64,000 nucleotides of DNA, taken from contig NZ_FMCR01000006.1 of NCBI RefSeq assembly GCF_900091575.1, forward strand, positions 372,001 through 436,000, written 5' to 3'. The DNA is from Micromonospora saelicesensis. Lineage in GTDB: Bacteria; Actinomycetota; Actinomycetes; Mycobacteriales; Micromonosporaceae. The notes beneath the pieces were generated by a model that saw only the letters and a program-made list of their open reading frames with translations, was not told where the DNA came from and did no database searches. The first letter of the stretch is position 1; each line of letters opens with the position of its first letter. Of this stretch, positions 48,697 to 57,146 are shown in pieces. A program made the translations under genes and the position numbers.

Positions 48697-48842
48697 CGGG
48701 CCCGAGCGTAACGAGTCGGCATCGGCCCCGCACCCCCGTCACCTCCCCATCCACGCCCATTCATGGCCGTACCCGCACGTCGGGTGCGACCATTGAACGA
48801 GCAACCAGCAGAGGATCCCCGTGGCACGAGGTGGAGGTGACG

Positions 48843-49391
48843 ATGACCGCGGCGGTGTTCAACCACGAAGGCCCGTGGACCGAAGAGGAATACCTCGCCC
48901 TCGGCGAGACGCAGCAACGCGTCGAACTCTTCGACGGGAGCCTCCACGTGACCCCAGCCCCCACCCCTCGACACCAGAACATCTCCGGCGAACTACGCGC
49001 AGCGCTACGAGCCCCGGTTCGCGAAGCCGGCCTGCACGTCTTGGAAGCGGTGAACGTCCGACTCAGGCCCGGCCGGATCCCCATCCCCGATCTTGTTATC
49101 ACCGGTCCGATCGACTTCGACGAACTCAACGTCGAGGCGGGTGACGTGCGGCTGGTTTGTGAGATCATCTCGCCGAGCAACGCGTCGACCGACAAAGTGC
49201 TCAAGATGCACTACTACGCGGCCGCCGGCATCGAGTGGTATCTCCTGGTGGAGCAGGACAGCGGAACCATGCATCTTTACCGGCGGCGGGGCGGTCACTA
49301 CACCGAGCAGTCCGTAACCAGACCAGGCGATCTGCTGGTGCTTACCGAGCCGGTGAAGGCCACGATCCGGCCGGAGGATCTCGTCCCCTGA
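48843..49391 (+). CDS. Uma2-family (DUF820) restriction-endonuclease-like protein
   Basis: This 182-residue Uma2 protein has the PD-(D/E)XK-like core: IPDLVIT (Asp), CEIISPSNASTDKVLKMHYYAAAGIEWYLLVEQ (Glu and Lys of the fold). The N-terminus EGPWTEEEYLAL-GETQQRVELFDGSL is typical of the family. Uma2 proteins are abundant in actinobacteria and cyanobacteria, often in many copies; nuclease activity and targets are unproven. The ATG follows GGAGGTGACG. It is 32 bases upstream of tldD, which has its own start signal. Confidence 0.9.
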   Translation: MTAAVFNHEGPWTEEEYLALGETQQRVELFDGSLHVTPAPTPRHQNISGELRAALRAPVREAGLHVLEAVNVRLRPGRIPIPDLVITGPIDFDELNVEAGDVRLVCEIISPSNASTDKVLKMHYYAAAGIEWYLLVEQDSGTMHLYRRRGGHYTEQSVTRPGDLLVLTEPVKATIRPEDLVP

Positions 49392-49411
49392 CGGGTGTCG
49401 GTCGCCTGGCC

Positions 49412-49417
49412 TAGGGT
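49412..49417 (+). promoter_or_regulatory. -10 box for leaderless tldD
   Basis: TAGGGT, six bases, then the ATG at 49424, with no ribosome-binding site in between. Confidence 0.55.
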
Positions 49418-49423
49418 CGGTCC

Positions 49424-50860
49424 ATGACCGAGTTCGACGCGGCCGCCGCCGCCGTCCAGGCCGCCCTCGACGCGGGCGCCCGGTACGCCGACGCCCGGGT
49501 GATGCACCGCCGCTACGAGTCGATGACCGCGCGCAACGGTGACGTGGAGGAGCTGACGCAGGACGAGAGCATCGGGCTCGGGGTCCGAGCGTTGGTCGGG
49601 GCGAGTTGGGGCTTCCACGCCGTACCCGATCTGTCGGACGCCGCCGCCCGCGACGCCGGCCGGCGCGCGACGCGGACCGCCATGGCGAGCGCGCGGGTGC
49701 CGGGCCCTCCGGTCGACCTGGTGCCGGTCCAGGCGGTCACCGCGAGCTGGGCCTCCGGCTGCCAGATCGACCCGCTCGGGGTGCCGCTGTCGGACAAGGG
49801 CGATCTGCTGGTCGACGCGACCCGCACGATGGCCGAGCACGGCGCGGACCTGGCCGAGGGCCTGTACCAGATCTGGGACACCGCGAAGTGGTTCGTCTCC
49901 AGCGAGGGCCACCGGATCGACCAGCGCATCCGCGAGTGCGGCGGCGGCATCTCGGCCACCTCGATCGGCGACGGAGAGACGCAGCGCCGCTCCTGGCCGA
50001 GCTACCGCGGCCAGTACGGCACCACCGGTTGGGAGCTGGTCGAGTCGCTGGATCTGGCCGCGCACGCCGCGCAGATCGCCGAGGAGTCCCGGGCGCTGCT
50101 CACCGCGCCGCCCTGCCCGGCCGGTGAGACCGATCTGATCCTCGGCGGCGAGCAGTTGGCCCTGCAGATCCACGAGTCGGTCGGGCACGCCATCGAACTG
50201 GACCGGATCCTCGGCTGGGAGGCGGCCTTCGCCGGCACGTCCTGGCTGGACCTGGCCCAGCTCGGCTCGTTGCGCTACGGCTCGGAGCTGATGAACATCA
50301 CCATCGACCCGACGATCCCGGGTGCGCTGGGCAGCTTCGGTTTCGACGACGAGGGCTCCCCGGCGGTCAAGCGGGACGCGGTCCGCGACGGTCGCTGGGT
50401 GGGTGTGCTCGCCGGCCGGGATTCCGCCGCGATGGCAAGCCTGGACTACGGCGGCAGCGTACGGGCCGACGGGTGGGCCCGGCTGCCGATGGTGCGGATG
50501 ACCAACGTCGGCCTGGAACCCGGCCCACACACGCTGGACGAGATCATCGCGGCCACCGACGACGGCGTGTTGATGGACCTCAACCGGTCCTGGTCGATCG
50601 ACGACAAGCGGCTCAACTTCCAGTTCGGCTGTGAGGTCGGCTGGGAGATCAAGAAGGGGCGGCGGGGGCGGATGCTACGCAACCCCACGTACACCGGGAT
50701 CGGTCCGCTGTTCTGGCGCTCGATGGACATGCTCTCCAGCGAGACGGTCTCCTGGGGGACGCCCAACTGCGGCAAGGGCCAACCCGGCCAGGTCGGGCAC
50801 ACCGGCCACCCGGCCGCGCCGGCCCGGTTCCGCAACGTCCGCGTGGGGGTCTCGGCGTGA
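49424..50860 (+). CDS. tldD: TldD-family metallopeptidase subunit
   Basis: This 478-residue TldD/PmbA-family protein carries the zinc motif HESVGH (250-255, HEXXXH), marking it as the catalytic member of the heterodimer. It begins FDAAAAAVQAALDAGARYADARV and ends in a GQPGQVGHTGHPA segment. TldD/TldE proteases cleave unfolded peptides and mature some ribosomal peptides such as microcin B17. The ATG at 49424 lies six bases past TAGGGT. The TGA stop lies in a junction repeat, and the partner gene follows after 58 bases. Confidence 0.93.
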   Translation: MTEFDAAAAAVQAALDAGARYADARVMHRRYESMTARNGDVEELTQDESIGLGVRALVGASWGFHAVPDLSDAAARDAGRRATRTAMASARVPGPPVDLVPVQAVTASWASGCQIDPLGVPLSDKGDLLVDATRTMAEHGADLAEGLYQIWDTAKWFVSSEGHRIDQRIRECGGGISATSIGDGETQRRSWPSYRGQYGTTGWELVESLDLAAHAAQIAEESRALLTAPPCPAGETDLILGGEQLALQIHESVGHAIELDRILGWEAAFAGTSWLDLAQLGSLRYGSELMNITIDPTIPGALGSFGFDDEGSPAVKRDAVRDGRWVGVLAGRDSAAMASLDYGGSVRADGWARLPMVRMTNVGLEPGPHTLDEIIAATDDGVLMDLNRSWSIDDKRLNFQFGCEVGWEIKKGRRGRMLRNPTYTGIGPLFWRSMDMLSSETVSWGTPNCGKGQPGQVGHTGHPAAPARFRNVRVGVSA

Positions 50861-50909
50861 GCGCGAGGAGTGAGCCGGGCTTGCGAGCCCCGCAGTCGCG
50901 AACGAAAGG
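50857..50909 (+). repeat. 53-bp gene-junction repeat, copy B
   Basis: GTGAGCGCGAGGAGTGAGCC, then GGGCTTGCGAGCCCCGCAG, then TCGCGAACGAAAGG. The TldD stop codon is bases 2-4. The GAAAGG at the end precedes the TldE ATG by ten bases and acts as its ribosome-binding site. It matches copy A at 3927-3978 at all but about four positions. Confidence 0.85.
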
Positions 50910-50918
50910 TGGCTTCGC

Positions 50919-52325
50919 ATGAGTGGGCAGACGGAGTTGGAGCTGGCCGGGCAGGTCGTGGAGCTGGTTCGGCGTCTTGGCGGGCCGGCCGCGCAGGCCG
51001 AGGCGGTGGTGACGCGGGCGGACCTGGCGCTGACCCGGTTCGCCAACTCGGGCATCCACCAGAACGTCTCCGAGTCCACGGTCGGGGTCCGGCTGCGGGT
51101 GCACGTCGACGGTCGGACGGCTGCCGGTGGCGGCAGCGTGGTCACCGCCGACGGGTTGTCCGCCCTGGTGGAGCGCACCCTGACCGCGGCCCGGCTCTGC
51201 CCGCCCGACCCGGGTTGGCCGGGGCTGACCCCGCCCATGCCCACGCCGGACGCCCCGCCCGTCGACGAGGCCACCGCGCACGCCGAGCCGGATCAGCGGG
51301 CCGATCGGGTGGGGGCGTTCGTGGCCGCCGCCGGGGGCCTCAGCACCGCCGGTTACTGCCGCACCGCGCACCGCTCGTCGGCGTTCGCCAACTCGGCCGG
51401 GCACTCGGCGTACGGCCGCTCGGTGGAGGCGGCGATGGACGGCATCGCCCGCCGTGATGGCGCGGACGGGGTGGCGCGGCGCAGCGCCGACCGGCTGTCC
51501 GACCTCGACGGCGCGGAGCTGGGCGCGCAGGCGGCCGCGAAGGCGCAGGCGGCGGCCGACCCGGTCGAGCTGCCGCCGGGGCACTACGAGGTGGTGTTCG
51601 AGCCGGCCGCCGTGGCGGACCTCCTGCAGAACCTGTCCTTCTACGGCTTCAACGGCAAGCGCTACGCCGAGCGGCAGTCGTTCGCCGAGCCGGGCGCGGC
51701 CCAGTTCGACCGGGCGGTGACAGTGGTGGACGACCCACTGGGCGGGTCCGGGTTGCCGTTCGACGCGGAGGGCACCGGCCGACGGGCGCTGACGCTGGTC
51801 GAGGCGGGCACCACCCGGGCGGTGGCGCACGATCGCCGGACCAGCGCCGAGGCGGGCGCGGAGTCCACCGGGCACGCGGTCGCGGGGGGTGCCACCTGGG
51901 GCCCGATGCCCCGCAATCTGCGGCTGACCGGCGCGGTGGCGGGTCCGGCCAGTGCGGTGGGCCGGAGCACCACCGGCGCGGCGGGCGGGGCTGTCGTCGA
52001 CGCGGACACCGCCGCGTTGGTGGCCGGCGTACGCCGAGGGCTGCTGGTCACCGACCTCTGGTACACGCGGGTGCTCGATCCGAAGAGCCTCGTCGTCACC
52101 GGATTGACCCGCAACGGCGTCTGGCTGATCGAGGACGGCACTGTCGTCCGGGCGGTCCGTGACCTGCGGTTCACCGAGTCGTACCCGCGGGCGCTCGGGC
52201 CGGGGGCGGTGCTCGGGCTGGGTGCGCGGGCGGTGCGCCAACCGGAGCGGGTGGACGGTGCCTGGTGGGCGGCGCCCTCACTGCGGCTGGCGTCCTGGCA
52301 CTTCACCGGAGGCGCCTCCGGCTGA
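50919..52325 (+). CDS. TldE/PmbA-family subunit
   Basis: This 468-residue TldD/PmbA-family protein lacks the HEXXXH motif: the equivalent region reads FEPAAVADLLQNLSFYGFNGKRYAE, so it is the non-catalytic partner. Other shared features are LTRFANSGIHQNVSESTVGVRLRV and MPRNLRLTGAVAGPASAV. It would form a heterodimer with the preceding TldD. The ATG follows the GAAAGG supplied by the junction repeat. The 245 bases after it contain the sdh control region. Confidence 0.92.
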   Translation: MSGQTELELAGQVVELVRRLGGPAAQAEAVVTRADLALTRFANSGIHQNVSESTVGVRLRVHVDGRTAAGGGSVVTADGLSALVERTLTAARLCPPDPGWPGLTPPMPTPDAPPVDEATAHAEPDQRADRVGAFVAAAGGLSTAGYCRTAHRSSAFANSAGHSAYGRSVEAAMDGIARRDGADGVARRSADRLSDLDGAELGAQAAAKAQAAADPVELPPGHYEVVFEPAAVADLLQNLSFYGFNGKRYAERQSFAEPGAAQFDRAVTVVDDPLGGSGLPFDAEGTGRRALTLVEAGTTRAVAHDRRTSAEAGAESTGHAVAGGATWGPMPRNLRLTGAVAGPASAVGRSTTGAAGGAVVDADTAALVAGVRRGLLVTDLWYTRVLDPKSLVVTGLTRNGVWLIEDGTVVRAVRDLRFTESYPRALGPGAVLGLGARAVRQPERVDGAWWAAPSLRLASWHFTGGASG

Positions 52326-52570
52326 CGTTCTCGACTGCGGGCGCCAAACCGGCGTGTCGAGGGCTTTTCCGCAGGCCAGACACACGGGACACTCCCTTGC
52401 GCGGACGGCCCGCAGAGATCGGCGTAACGTGTGTCACTTAGCTGCGTCGGTCGATCCGGCGTGGTCGTTGGTGTGCGCATGACGTGGCAGCGGGTGCGGG
52501 TTCGCCGGTCCGCGTGCCGACCGGAGAGAGACCAGCCCGCCCGTACGGGCCCGTCGAGGAGACGACTCGA

Positions 52571-53377
52571 ATGACTTCAACGGCAACGAGGCCGAGGGGG
52601 GCGCGGGCGCGCGCCGCCATCGCGGCGAAGACGTTGCGTACCGACCGATGGTGGTTCGCCCCGCTGATCACCGTGATCGGGCTCAGCGCCTGGGTCGCGT
52701 ACGCGACCGTCCGGGTCTTCCAGCATGACAACTACTGGGTGGACGCGTACCACTACCTGACGCCGTTCTACTCCCCGTGCGTGACCGACCGGTGTGTCGA
52801 GGCAGCCTCGCACTTCGGCCGGTTCCTGCCCGGCTGGTGGATCATCCCGGACGCCGCGCTGACCCTGCCGTTCCTGCTGCTGTTCCGGCTCACCTGCTAC
52901 TACTACCGCAAGGCGTACTACCGGTCGTTCTGGCTGTCGCCGCCGGCCTGCGCCGTCCCGGACGGGCACAAGGAGTACGGCGGTGAGACCCGTTTCCCGC
53001 TGCTCGGGCAGAACCTGCACCGCTACTTCTTCTACGCCGCCGCGATCATCTCCCTGATCAACACCTGGGACGCGATCCTCGCCTTCCACTCGCCCAAGGG
53101 CTTCGGCTTCGGGCTGGGCAACATCATCCTGGTGCTCAACGTGGTGATGCTCTGGGCGTACACGATCTCCTGCCACTCCTGCCGGCACATCATCGGCGGC
53201 CGGCTCAAGCACTTCTCCAAGCACCCGGTGCGGTACAAGGCCTGGACCTTCGTCTCGGCGTTGAACGTCCGGCACATGCAGCTCGCCTGGATCACCCTCG
53301 GCACCCTGGCGCTGGCCGACTTCTACATCATGGCGCTCGCGGCCGGCTGGTTCTCCGACCTGCGGTTCATCAACTAA
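52571..53377 (+). CDS. Succinate dehydrogenase membrane anchor (Sdh1 type)
   Basis: This 268-residue polytopic membrane protein is encoded directly before sdhA and sdhB. It has about five hydrophobic helices, including WWFAPLITVIGLSAWVAYATV, IIPDAALTLPFLLLFRLTCYYY and YFFYAAAIISLINTWDAIL, plus histidines (HRYFFY, SCHSCRHI and RHMQL) that could bind haem. It matches the large single-subunit anchor of mycobacterial Sdh1. The ATG follows GAGGAGA. It carries electrons from the Fe-S subunit to menaquinone. Confidence 0.88.
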   Translation: MTSTATRPRGARARAAIAAKTLRTDRWWFAPLITVIGLSAWVAYATVRVFQHDNYWVDAYHYLTPFYSPCVTDRCVEAASHFGRFLPGWWIIPDAALTLPFLLLFRLTCYYYRKAYYRSFWLSPPACAVPDGHKEYGGETRFPLLGQNLHRYFFYAAAIISLINTWDAILAFHSPKGFGFGLGNIILVLNVVMLWAYTISCHSCRHIIGGRLKHFSKHPVRYKAWTFVSALNVRHMQLAWITLGTLALADFYIMALAAGWFSDLRFIN

Positions 53378-53389
53378 AGGGCCCCTGAC

Positions 53390-55318
53390 ATGACCACAAC
53401 CACTCGCATCGAACGACACCACTACGACGTCGTCGTCATCGGGGCCGGCGGCGCCGGTCTGCGCGCGGCGATCGAGGCCCGGCTGGCCGGCAAGAAGACC
53501 GCGATCATCTCCAAGTCGCTGTTCGGCAAGGCGCACACGGTGATGGCCGAGGGCGGCGCGGCCGCCGCGATGGGCAATGTGAACAGCCGGGACAACTGGC
53601 AGGTGCACTTCCGCGACACCATGCGCGGCGGCAAGTTCCTCAACAACTTCCGGATGGCCGAGCTGCACGCGAAGGAGTCGCCGCAGCGGATCTGGGAGCT
53701 GGAGACGTACGGTGCGCTCTTCGACCGCACCAAGGACGGCAAGATCTCGCAGCGCAACTTCGGTGGCCACGAGTACCCGCGCCTGGCGCACGTGGGCGAC
53801 CGGACCGGCCTGGAGCTGATCCGCACCCTCCAGCAGAAGATCGTCTCGCTCCAGCAGGAGGACCAGCGGGAGTTCGGCTCGTACGACGCCCGGATCAGGG
53901 TCTTCTCCGAGACGACCATCACCGAGCTGCTGCTCGACGGTGACCGGGTGGCCGGCGCGTTCGGCTACTACCGCGAGTCGGGCGAGTTCATCCTCTTCGA
54001 GGCGCCGGCGGTCGTGCTGGCCACCGGCGGCGTCGGGCGCTCCTACAAGGTCACCTCGAACTCCTGGGAGTACACCGGGGACGGGCACGCGCTGGCGCTG
54101 CGCGCCGGAGCGACGCTGATCAACATGGAGTTCCTCCAGTTCCACCCGACCGGCATGGTCTGGCCGCCCTCGGTGAAGGGCATCCTGGTCACCGAGTCGG
54201 TGCGTGGTGACGGCGGCGTCCTGAAGAACTCCGACGGCAAGCGGTTCATGTTCGACTACGTCCCCGACGTCTTCCGCAAGCAGTACGCGGAGACCGAGGA
54301 GGAGGCGGACCGCTGGTACACCGACCCGGACAACAACCGGCGTCCACCGGAGCTGCTGCCCCGCGACGAGGTGGCCCGCGCCATCAACAGCGAGGTCAAG
54401 GCAGGCCGGGGCTCCCCCGCCGGGGGCGTCTTCCTGGACATCGCGAGCCGACGTTCGGCCGACGAGATCCGCCGCCGGCTGCCGTCGATGTACCACCAGT
54501 TCAAGGAACTGGCCGATGTCGACATCACGGCCGAGCCGATGGAGGTCGGCCCGACCTGTCACTACGTGATGGGCGGTGTCGAGGTGGACCCGGATTCCGG
54601 TGCCGCCTTCGGCCACGTACGCGGGCTGTTCGCCGCCGGTGAGGTCTCCGGTGGCATGCACGGCTCCAACCGACTCGGCGGCAACTCGCTGTCCGACCTG
54701 CTGGTCTTCGGCAAGCGGGCGGGCGGGCACGCGGCCAGCTACGCCGACGGGCTGACCGCCCGGCCGAAGGTGGCCGTGCACGAGGTCGAGGCGGCCGTGG
54801 AGACCGCCCTCGCGCCGCTGCAACGGGACACCGGCGAGAACCCGTACACCCTTCAGCAGGACCTTCAGGCGGTCATGGGTGACCTGGTGGGCATCATCCG
54901 CCGGGAGGGTGAGCTGGCCGACGCGCTGGTCCGGCTCGCCGAGCTGCGTGAGCGGGTGGCCAAGGTGAGCGCGGCCGGCGGCCGACGCTACAACCCGGGC
55001 TGGCACCTGGCCCTGGACCTGCGCAACATGCTGGTGGTCTCGGAGTGCACCGCGAAGGCGGCGCTGGAGCGGCAGGAGTCGCGCGGCGGGCACACCCGGG
55101 AGGACTACCCGGCGATGGAGCCGAAGTGGCGGCAGGTCAACCTGGTCTGCGCGCTGGACGGTGACACCGTGCAGCTGACCCGCAAGCCGCTGCCGAAGAT
55201 GCGGCCGGAGCTGATCGGCCTCTTCGACCGGGCCGAGCTGGCCAAGTACCTCACCGACGAGGAGCTCGCCGACTTCGACGCCCTCGTTGCCGACGCTGGA
55301 GAGGCGGACAACCGATGA
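53390..55318 (+). CDS. sdhA: Succinate dehydrogenase flavoprotein subunit
   Basis: This 642-residue flavoprotein has the FAD fold VVVIGAGGAGLRAAIEARLAG and the covalent-FAD histidine in GKAHTVMAEGG. Substrate-binding residues lie in FHPTGMVW and SEVKAGRGSPAGGVFLDI (catalytic Arg region). The C-terminal part has NPGWHLALDLRNMLVVSE. It oxidises succinate to fumarate in the TCA cycle. It is 13 bases downstream of the anchor and overlaps sdhB by four bases (ATGA). Confidence 0.96.
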   Translation: MTTTTRIERHHYDVVVIGAGGAGLRAAIEARLAGKKTAIISKSLFGKAHTVMAEGGAAAAMGNVNSRDNWQVHFRDTMRGGKFLNNFRMAELHAKESPQRIWELETYGALFDRTKDGKISQRNFGGHEYPRLAHVGDRTGLELIRTLQQKIVSLQQEDQREFGSYDARIRVFSETTITELLLDGDRVAGAFGYYRESGEFILFEAPAVVLATGGVGRSYKVTSNSWEYTGDGHALALRAGATLINMEFLQFHPTGMVWPPSVKGILVTESVRGDGGVLKNSDGKRFMFDYVPDVFRKQYAETEEEADRWYTDPDNNRRPPELLPRDEVARAINSEVKAGRGSPAGGVFLDIASRRSADEIRRRLPSMYHQFKELADVDITAEPMEVGPTCHYVMGGVEVDPDSGAAFGHVRGLFAAGEVSGGMHGSNRLGGNSLSDLLVFGKRAGGHAASYADGLTARPKVAVHEVEAAVETALAPLQRDTGENPYTLQQDLQAVMGDLVGIIRREGELADALVRLAELRERVAKVSAAGGRRYNPGWHLALDLRNMLVVSECTAKAALERQESRGGHTREDYPAMEPKWRQVNLVCALDGDTVQLTRKPLPKMRPELIGLFDRAELAKYLTDEELADFDALVADAGEADNR

Positions 55319-56379
55319 GCGGGAAGCGTCAGTTCCGGATCTGGCGGGGCGACGAGAGCGGCGGCGACCTCCAGGACTACATGGTGGAGGTGAACGAGGG
55401 CGAGGTCGTCCTCGACGTCATCCACCGCCTGCAGGCCACCGACGCGCCCGATCTGGCCTGCCGGTGGAACTGCAAGGCCGGCAAGTGCGGCTCCTGCTCC
55501 ATGGAGATCAACGGCAAGCCGCGGCTGGGTTGCATGACGCGGATGTCGACCTTCGGCGACGACGAGACCGTCACGGTCACCCCGCTGCGCACCTTCCCGG
55601 TCATTCGGGACCTGGTCACCGACGTCTCGTTCAATTACGAGAAGGCACGGGAGACCCCGGCGTTCGCCCCTCCGGCGGACGTGGCCCCGGGTGACTACCG
55701 GATGCAGCAGGTCGACGTGGAGCGCTCGCAGGAGTTCCGCAAGTGCATCGAGTGCTTCCTGTGCCAGACCGTCTGCCACGTGATCCGCGATCACGAGGAG
55801 AACAAGCAGGCGTTCTCCGGCCCGCGGTACTTCATCCGGGCGGCCGAGCTGGACATGCACCCGCTGGACGCCCGGACCGACCGCAAGGAGTACGCGCAGG
55901 CCGAACAGGGCCTCGGCTTCTGCAACATCACCAAGTGCTGCACCGAGGTCTGCCCCGAGCACATCAAGATCACCGACAACGGGATCATCCCCATGAAGGA
56001 ACGGGTCGTCGACCGCAGGTACGATCCCCTTGTGTGGCTTGGTAGCAAGATCTTCCGTCGGGGCGAGACGCCCCAGACCAGCGTGACCACCGCCCGTCAG
56101 GGCTCGGCGACGCCGGGCTCCGCCCGGGGTGGGGTGCACTCGCACGCGGGTGGCTCCCACGATTCGCGGGCTGAGACGCAGGCGCAGAGCGGCGTCAACT
56201 GGCACCGGGAGGTGCCCCACCCGACCGCTCCGGCGGTCGACGACCGGGGCAAGCTGCCGCTGACCGAGCTCACCTTCGACCGGGCCGCCGCGCCGTCGCC
56301 GTTCGGCGACGACGTGACCTTCCCGCTGCCTCCGGAGCACCTCAACTTCGCCCACCCGGAGCAGGACAACAAGCACTGA
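55315..56379 (+). CDS. sdhB: Succinate dehydrogenase iron-sulfur subunit with C-terminal extension
   Basis: At 354 residues it is about 100 longer than classical SdhB. It has a 2Fe-2S site CRWNCKAGKCGSC, 4Fe-4S site CIECFLCQTVC and 3Fe-4S site CNITKCCTEVCP, all complete. After the core (ending near YDPLVWLGSKIF) comes a low-complexity Ser/Ala/His-rich linker, then a conserved-looking segment FDRAAAPSPFGDDVTFPLP. The extension resembles tails found on actinobacterial Sdh1-type subunits. A terminator follows at 56396. Confidence 0.95.
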   Translation: MSGKRQFRIWRGDESGGDLQDYMVEVNEGEVVLDVIHRLQATDAPDLACRWNCKAGKCGSCSMEINGKPRLGCMTRMSTFGDDETVTVTPLRTFPVIRDLVTDVSFNYEKARETPAFAPPADVAPGDYRMQQVDVERSQEFRKCIECFLCQTVCHVIRDHEENKQAFSGPRYFIRAAELDMHPLDARTDRKEYAQAEQGLGFCNITKCCTEVCPEHIKITDNGIIPMKERVVDRRYDPLVWLGSKIFRRGETPQTSVTTARQGSATPGSARGGVHSHAGGSHDSRAETQAQSGVNWHREVPHPTAPAVDDRGKLPLTELTFDRAAAPSPFGDDVTFPLPPEHLNFAHPEQDNKH

Positions 56380-56395
56380 CCACCTGAACAACAAC

Positions 56396-56423
56396 GGGGG
56401 CCGTGGCAGTTGCCACGGCCCCC
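56396..56423. terminator. Terminator of the sdh operon
   Basis: A perfect 13-bp stem GGGGGCCGTGGCA (56396-56408) with complement at 56411-56423 and a 2-base turn, 17 bases past the sdhB stop. Confidence 0.8.
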
Positions 56424-56463
56424 GTCCCACTTCCCGCACCCGGCGCGCCCACCCCACCCTCCG

Positions 56464-56524
56464 GTTGATCATGAAGTTATTGCCACGACACGCCGCCGGC
56501 GATGGCAATAACTTCATGATCAAC
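56464..56524. repeat. GATC-ended intergenic hairpin, member 5
   Basis: Perfect 22-bp arms beginning GTTGATCATGAAGTTATTG (56464-56485) with complement at 56503-56524. The loop CGACACGCCGCCGG is shared with member 2. The right arm includes the stop codon of the MutT gene (minus strand TTGATCA). Confidence 0.85.
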
Positions 56525-56963
56525 GCGAGTTGAGCAGGAGGGGGCGGAGGGCGGCCACGATGGGGGCGTCGGCGGGGAGCCAGGTGACCGAGTCCAGTTC
56601 GTCGGCGGTCAGCCAGCGGAGCGCCTCGTGTTCCAGCGCCTGGGGCTGGTCGCCGCCGAGCAGGCGGGCCGCGTACACCTTGAGCACCGAGCGGCCGTGC
56701 GCCATCCGTACGTTGCGGCCGACCCGGGCGCCGATCTCGACGCGTACGGCCAACTCCTCGGCGCACTCCCGGATCAACGCGTCGGTCTCGGCCTCCCCCG
56801 GCTCGACCTTTCCGCCCGGAAACTCCCACATGCCCGCTACCTCGGGTGGGGCGGAACGCGCACAGGCGAGCACCCGCCCATCCCGGATGATCGCCGCACC
56901 GACGATCACCTTCAGGTCCCGTCGTTCGGCCTGCCCGCCATCATTCGCCCGTTCGGTCCGCAC
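56520..56963 (-). CDS. mutT: MutT-type NUDIX hydrolase (8-oxo-dGTP diphosphatase-like)
   Basis: This 147-residue NUDIX protein has the complete box GGKVEPGE...LIRECAEELAV at about 50-72 and the MutT-type lead VIVGAAIIRDGRVLACAR. It sanitises oxidised nucleotides; other NUDIX substrates are possible. The GTG at 56963 is the likely start, though no strong ribosome-binding site is visible. Its stop codon lies in the arm of the GATC-ended hairpin. Confidence 0.88.
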   Translation of the reverse strand: MRTERANDGGQAERRDLKVIVGAAIIRDGRVLACARSAPPEVAGMWEFPGGKVEPGEAETDALIRECAEELAVRVEIGARVGRNVRMAHGRSVLKVYAARLLGGDQPQALEHEALRWLTADELDSVTWLPADAPIVAALRPLLLNSR

Positions 56964-57146
56964 GGGCGTCCAGGGTGCCAGATCAATCGGCGGTTTGGGT
57001 ACCGTAGCCGTCCGCTAGGCCAACAAGACACGGAAGTGTGGGCGTGGACACCCCCTCCGAGCAGCGGGAGACTAGGAGACACCGACAAGACACGGGATGG
57101 CGACGATTTGGCCACAAGCCGGCAACGGCGCTTGGGGGGTGCGGTG

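Noticed and set aside
48843..52325. Uma2 plus TldD/TldE as a possible RiPP or defence system
   Set aside because: TldD/TldE can mature peptides, but no precursor peptide, cyclase or transporter lies nearby, and each gene has its own start signal. It is ordinary context.
52326..52570. Specific regulator site upstream of the sdh operon
   Set aside because: No convincing -35/-10 pair, Rex-type or CRP-type palindrome could be fixed by eye; nothing is claimed there.
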